Shown one piece after another: positions 60,312-64,000 of a stretch of DNA of 64,000 bases. The notes under the pieces were generated by a model. It ran no database searches. It was given only the letters and a program-made list of their open reading frames with translations, and had not been told where the DNA came from. A program made the translations under genes and the position numbers. The DNA comes from Croceibacterium_B sp963783195 (GTDB lineage: Bacteria > Pseudomonadota > Alphaproteobacteria > Sphingomonadales > Sphingomonadaceae), in NCBI GenBank assembly GCA_963783195.1, contig CAWAMV010000004.1, positions 62,001 through 126,000 of the forward strand, read 5' to 3'. How positions within the stretch are numbered: the stretch's first letter is position 1; each line of letters starts with the position of its first letter.

Positions 60312-61060
60312 GGTTCGGACCTGGGCTTGGCCTTCGGCGCGGGCAAGAGAAGGATCACCGCCAGCAGCACGAGGTGCGCTGCCGCCCCGATGAGCCGCAC
60401 GGCTTCCGGCGTTACCTCGCCGATGTCGACCAGTGGCTCGCTCAGCGCGTTGGCGAGATTCCACCCCCAGTGCAACGCCAGGGCGCCCCACAGGCTGCGC
60501 CAGCGCCAGGCCGCAGCGCCGTAAGCAAGGCCCATGCAGAACAGCCGCACTTGCTCGGTCACGCCCCAGTCGAACCGCCAGACATGATTGGCGGTGTAGA
60601 GCGCCGCGCTCAGCACGACGAAAGCCACTCCGCCGAGCCGCACCGGAATGGTCCGGAGCAGGAAACCGCGGGTCAGGATGTCCTCGACGAGCGAAGGCAC
60701 GAACGTCGACAGCAGCATGAAGGCGACCGCTGCGAAGCCCGGGACCGCCACGGTCCACACGGGCGTGCCCGGCCCCCAGAGCAGCGATGCGGCCTTCGCA
60801 GCTGCTGCCAGCACCATTCCGCCGAGCAACCAGAGCCACCAGCGCGGGAAACGCTCAAGCCCATAGGCGTCGTACCCGCGACCGCCGAGCCACCGCCCAA
60901 GGGGCCAGGCGGCGAGCAGGGCCAGCACCATGAGCGCCGGCCCGATCGGGCTCGCCGGATCGTGGATCGTCTGCCACCACTCCGACGCCTGGTAGAGTGC
61001 AAAGATCGTCAGAAAGGCGGCCGCTATGCGAGGCCAGCGGAATGGCTGAATTGCCGTCAC
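60308..61060 (-). CDS. CPBP-family intramembrane protease-like protein
   Basis: The 250-residue protein has about seven helices and a CPBP core with EDILTRG (motif 1 with ED in place of EE), TANHVWRF and LHWGWNLANA. The GTG start overlaps the Nramp stop (GTGA). It is the last gene of the minus-strand run from ftsX. Its stop overlaps that of tyrA. Confidence 0.83.
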   Translation of the reverse strand: MTAIQPFRWPRIAAAFLTIFALYQASEWWQTIHDPASPIGPALMVLALLAAWPLGRWLGGRGYDAYGLERFPRWWLWLLGGMVLAAAAKAASLLWGPGTPVWTVAVPGFAAVAFMLLSTFVPSLVEDILTRGFLLRTIPVRLGGVAFVVLSAALYTANHVWRFDWGVTEQVRLFCMGLAYGAAAWRWRSLWGALALHWGWNLANALSEPLVDIGEVTPEAVRLIGAAAHLVLLAVILLLPAPKAKPRSEP

Positions 61061-62328
61061 AGCGTCGACCAGAGGAAAATGAGCGACACCACCGTCATGA
61101 CGGCGGTAGCGATCCAGCCTGCGGCAGCCAGCAGGGGGGAGATCGTCAGCCGGCCCATGGCCTTGGGATTGCGGGCAATCAGCATTGTGAAGATCATGAG
61201 CGGAGGCGCCAGCAGACCGTTGATCACCGCCGTCCAGTACAGCGCCCTGATCGGGTCCACCGAAAAGGAATTCAGCAGAAGGCCGCCGGCGGTTGCGGCG
61301 AAGATCGCTCCGTAGAATGCCTTGGCCTCGAGCGGCTTGCGATCGAGACCTTCTACCCAGCTGAACGTCTCGCTCAGGGCATAGGCGGCCGAGCCAGCGA
61401 GTGTGGGCACGGCCAGGAGCCCGGTCCCGACGATTCCGAGCGCGAATAGCAGCGCGGCCTGGTCGCCCGCGATCGGCCTCAATGCCTCTGCTGCCTGCGC
61501 GGCCGTGCCGATGGTCGTGATGCCGGATGCGTGGAGGGTGGCGGCGGTTGCCACGATAATGAACAGCGCGGTGATATGCGAAAAGCCCATGCCCACGAGG
61601 GTGTCGATGCGAATGCGCCGGAATTCGGGCCCTGAACTGCGAGGCGTGATTGCCAGGGGCTTCGCGTGCCGGCGGTGACGCTCTTCCACTTCCTGTCCCG
61701 CCTGCCAGAAGAATAGATAGGGGCTGATCGTGGTGCCGAAGATCGCGACGAGCGCCATCGAGTGGTCCAGGTCGAAAGCGAACGAAGGAAGGAATAGTCC
61801 CCGCAGCGCCGTCTCGAACGGCACGTGCACCACGAAAGCCACGCCGATATAGGCAAAGAGCGACAATGTGGACCACTTGAGGATTTGCACATAGCGCCAG
61901 TAGGGCACGAATATCTCGGCCAGCAGGCCCACCGCTGCGAGCGCGAACGTGTACACGTAGACGGGGCCCGGAAGGACAAGGGCGAGCGCGGCTCCCATCG
62001 CGCCGAGGTCCGCACCAAGGTTGATGACATTGGCGACCAGCAAGAGCAGGACCGCGGTTACGAGCAGCCGGCGCGAATAGTGCCGCCGCAGATTGTGCGC
62101 GATGCCCCGCCCGGTGACGGCGCCAATGCGACCGCAGATCTCCTGAATGGCGACGAGCAGCGGGAACCCGAACACGAGGCTCCAGCCCATGGAATAGCCG
62201 AACTGGGCGCCGACTTGGCTGTAGGTGCCGATGCCGCTCGGATCGTCGTCGGCCGCACCCGTGACGAGGCCGGGGCCGAGGACCGACAGGACCGGGCGCG
62301 ACGATGGCGCCTCGCCGTCCGTCGTCAC
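61057..62328 (-). CDS. Nramp-related divalent metal transporter (atypical metal site)
   Basis: The 423-residue protein has about eleven helices and the Nramp scaffold. The helix 1 motif is DDDPSGIGTYS where canonical Nramps have DPGN, and the helix 6 motif is TISPYLFF where they have the MPH/Met motif; both positions contribute metal ligands, so the Asn and Met are absent. Such changes recur in Nramp-related proteins thought to carry Mg or lack the softer ligand. The GTG start overlaps the plsC stop by four bases. Confidence 0.85.
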   Translation of the reverse strand: MTTDGEAPSSRPVLSVLGPGLVTGAADDDPSGIGTYSQVGAQFGYSMGWSLVFGFPLLVAIQEICGRIGAVTGRGIAHNLRRHYSRRLLVTAVLLLLVANVINLGADLGAMGAALALVLPGPVYVYTFALAAVGLLAEIFVPYWRYVQILKWSTLSLFAYIGVAFVVHVPFETALRGLFLPSFAFDLDHSMALVAIFGTTISPYLFFWQAGQEVEERHRRHAKPLAITPRSSGPEFRRIRIDTLVGMGFSHITALFIIVATAATLHASGITTIGTAAQAAEALRPIAGDQAALLFALGIVGTGLLAVPTLAGSAAYALSETFSWVEGLDRKPLEAKAFYGAIFAATAGGLLLNSFSVDPIRALYWTAVINGLLAPPLMIFTMLIARNPKAMGRLTISPLLAAAGWIATAVMTVVSLIFLWSTL

Positions 62329-63011
62329 TTCGTGTTGAGCTCGTTGATCGCGGCGTGGACCCGTGTCTCTACCTCGTCGCGCGGCAGGCCGGGCGGGATG
62401 GCCGGCATGAAGCGCACGGTGATCGTCCCGCGCTTCTTCCAGGTGCGCTGGTAAAGCGGTCCGCTGTCGATCGCGACGGGCACGACCTGCAGCCCCAGCA
62501 GCTTGTAGATACCCGCGAAGCCAGAGCGCAGCGGCGGGCGCGTGCCATGCGCAACGCGCGTGCCCTCCGGCAGGATTGCGAGGTTGCGGCCGCTCGCGAT
62601 GTGGACCCTGGCTTCGGCCATCATCGCGCGCAGGCCCTTGGCTCCGGCGTTGCGCTGCACGGCGATTCCGCCATAGGCCTTGGCCGCCCGGCCCCAGCCG
62701 GGGATGCGGAACAGCTCCTCCTTGCCGAAGGGAACCGGGTTCTCGATCAGCGTGGGCAGGTCGATCGCGTCGAAGAAGCTCTCGTGCTTGACGGCATAAA
62801 GCGCCTGGCCCTGCGGCCGTTCGCCTTCCTCGCGCACCTCGATGCCCAGGACGTGGACCACCAGCCAGCGATGAAAGCGCGACCAGCCGTTGGGGAATGC
62901 GCGGAAGAACGGCCCCGGCACCAGCCAGAAGGCAAGCAGCGTACCGAGCACGAAGTACACCGACCCGCCGTAGAACAGGACGTAGAAGGCGAGGTTGCGC
63001 AGGACGCTCAC
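62325..63011 (-). CDS. plsC: 1-acyl-sn-glycerol-3-phosphate acyltransferase
   Basis: The 228-residue membrane enzyme has one or two N-terminal helices, the catalytic H-x4-D in KHESFFDAI and the PEGTRVA motif. It acylates lysophosphatidate in phospholipid synthesis. It starts within the end of the YdcF-like gene and overlaps the Nramp gene. Confidence 0.9.
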   Translation of the reverse strand: MSVLRNLAFYVLFYGGSVYFVLGTLLAFWLVPGPFFRAFPNGWSRFHRWLVVHVLGIEVREEGERPQGQALYAVKHESFFDAIDLPTLIENPVPFGKEELFRIPGWGRAAKAYGGIAVQRNAGAKGLRAMMAEARVHIASGRNLAILPEGTRVAHGTRPPLRSGFAGIYKLLGLQVVPVAIDSGPLYQRTWKKRGTITVRFMPAIPPGLPRDEVETRVHAAINELNTK

Positions 63012-63532
63012 AGGTTGGACAGCCAGCTTGCCAAGAGTTTGTGGTATTCGAGGAACAGCATCTTAAGCGAGGGTTCTGCCTGTACGGCATCCTCCACCAC
63101 CCTGGTTCCCGCCGGGAGCACCGGTTCGAGTTCCGACGCCGCGCGGCGCATGTGCCAGTCGCTGGTGACGAGGCGCAGCGAACGATACTGGCCCTCGCGG
63201 ATCCACTCGGCCGTCTCGCGCGCGTTGCCGCGAGTGTCGAGCGCGGAGAAGCCCAGCACCACGCAGCACGCCATCTCCTGCGGCGAAAGATCGTATTCTA
63301 CGGCGAACTCCCTCGGCTTTACCTCGGCATCGACGCCGGTGACGAGCAGCTTCTTCGCAGTGCCCCGGCGCAGCAGTTCGACACCACGGTCGATCCGGCC
63401 GACGCCGCCTGTCGGTACCACGATCACGTCGGTCGCCTCGCGCAGCGGCGCCTCGCGTGGCAGCGAAAAGGCGAACCAGACGAACCCGATCAGCCAGACC
63501 ATCAGCACGAACCCCGCAATGCGCCCGATCAC
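63008..63532 (-). CDS. YdcF/DUF218-family protein
   Basis: The 174-residue protein has an N-terminal membrane helix (about 6-22) and a DUF218 domain with ATDVIVVPTGG, RGTAKKLLVTG, DTRGNARET and LVTSDWHMRRA, the usual conserved blocks. Members such as ElyC and SanA act in envelope carrier-lipid metabolism; the exact role is unknown. The GTG overlaps the ftsX stop. Confidence 0.88.
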   Translation of the reverse strand: MIGRIAGFVLMVWLIGFVWFAFSLPREAPLREATDVIVVPTGGVGRIDRGVELLRRGTAKKLLVTGVDAEVKPREFAVEYDLSPQEMACCVVLGFSALDTRGNARETAEWIREGQYRSLRLVTSDWHMRRAASELEPVLPAGTRVVEDAVQAEPSLKMLFLEYHKLLASWLSNL

Positions 63533-64000
63533 AGCATCCTCCTGAGCGCAGCGAGTACGGTCGTGCGCGCGGTCAGTATGGCCAGAACGACGCCGACCAT
63601 GGGAATTAGCGCGATGACGACCCAGTCGATGATCCCCAGTCCGCCACCTGACACCATGCCCGAGCCGAGTGCGGCAAACTGACGGCCGAGGACGAACAGG
63701 GCGATGAGGCCGAGCAGCAGGCCGATCATCCCGCCGACCAGCGCATCGACCGCGATCGAGCGCTGGAAAATGCGCGCGATCTGGCGGTCCGTGCCGCCCA
63801 GCAGGTGGACGATCTCGATCGTTTCGCGGTTCGAACCCAGCGCGCTGCGCGCCGCCAGCCAGACTGCCGCCGCACTTGTCGCGGCGAGCAGCACCACGAG
63901 CCCTATTGCCAGCCACTGCAGCGAACTGATCGCCTGGAACACCGGCGCCAGCCAGCTCGCCTGCGCGTCGACCCGAGCGGAGGGTACCGAGGCGCGAAGT
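63529..64000 (-). CDS. ftsX: Cell division protein FtsX, C-terminal part (gene continues beyond window)
   Basis: The frame is open to the window edge, so the start lies outside. The visible 157 residues have SWLAPVFQA before three membrane helices and the FtsX patterns ETIEIVHLLGGTDRQIARIFQRS and LTARTTVLAALRRML. FtsX with FtsE couples division to cell wall hydrolysis. It leads the run of ftsX, YdcF-like, plsC, Nramp-related and CPBP, each overlapping the next by four bases. Confidence 0.85.
   Translation of the reverse strand, partial: LRASVPSARVDAQASWLAPVFQAISSLQWLAIGLVVLLAATSAAAVWLAARSALGSNRETIEIVHLLGGTDRQIARIFQRSIAVDALVGGMIGLLLGLIALFVLGRQFAALGSGMVSGGGLGIIDWVVIALIPMVGVVLAILTARTTVLAALRRML

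Overview
The window is GC-rich, densely packed alphaproteobacterial chromosome. The gene content points to the Sphingomonadales (Sphingomonadaceae/Erythrobacteraceae type): a PhyR-NepR-EcfG general stress locus with an HRxxN-type histidine kinase, an ectABCD-ask ectoine/hydroxyectoine operon, lignostilbene-dioxygenase-like enzymes, and metXW. There is no phage, insertion sequence, CRISPR array or rRNA. The only RNA gene seen is a tRNA-Gln(CUG). No gap between genes exceeds 300 bases. All functional calls rest on reading motifs and overall resemblance; no database search was possible.

Layout. 1-5000: the end of a GNAT-like gene, a single-domain response regulator, phyR, a CHASE/HWE histidine kinase, then nepR-ecfG. 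Three near-perfect EcfG promoters (GGAAC-N16/17-CGTT) precede the response regulator, phyR and nepR, so the core of the general stress response appears self-controlled. 5040-10170: an AI-2E-type exporter, Fe superoxide dismutase, glmM-thiD and a LOG-family protein. 10173-18155: a MarR regulator diverging from ectA-ectB-ectC-ectD-ask-MFS-proP, an osmoprotection unit combining synthesis, hydroxylation, a dedicated aspartokinase and two transporters. 18175-29053: tRNA-Gln, a Ppx/GppA phosphatase, rlmE (apparently frameshifted), a membrane cytochrome c, pheA, isoaspartyl peptidase, and a tightly overlapping DUF4129-DUF4350-MoxR-DUF58-SpoIIM-RDD operon. 29061-37868: a PAP2 phosphatase, a deleted GNAT remnant, a GNAT enzyme, a Crp/Fnr regulator, ZntB-like transporter, ispG-mntP, a histone-deacetylase-family enzyme, a retropepsin-like protease, an L,D-transpeptidase and two unknowns.

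37870-55779 reads as one metabolic neighbourhood. On the minus strand are an exported double NTF2-like protein, two DUF3237 proteins, two lignostilbene-dioxygenase-like carotenoid oxygenases and a small Tat-exported protein. On the plus strand are a MarR regulator, an aromatic-acid-type MFS importer, S-(hydroxymethyl)glutathione dehydrogenase, a cupin, two VOC proteins, a CPBP protease, S-formylglutathione hydrolase and an NAD-type molybdenum formate dehydrogenase (fdsGB-mobA-fdsA-fdsD-fdhD). The likely logic is uptake and oxidative cleavage of a stilbenoid or lignin-derived dimer, with the formaldehyde released in its catabolism burned to CO2 for NADH.

55776-64000 is housekeeping: a small helical protein, a cold-shock protein, metX-metW, hisC-tyrA, and a minus-strand run (ftsX, YdcF-like, plsC, atypical Nramp, CPBP) whose genes overlap by four bases each.
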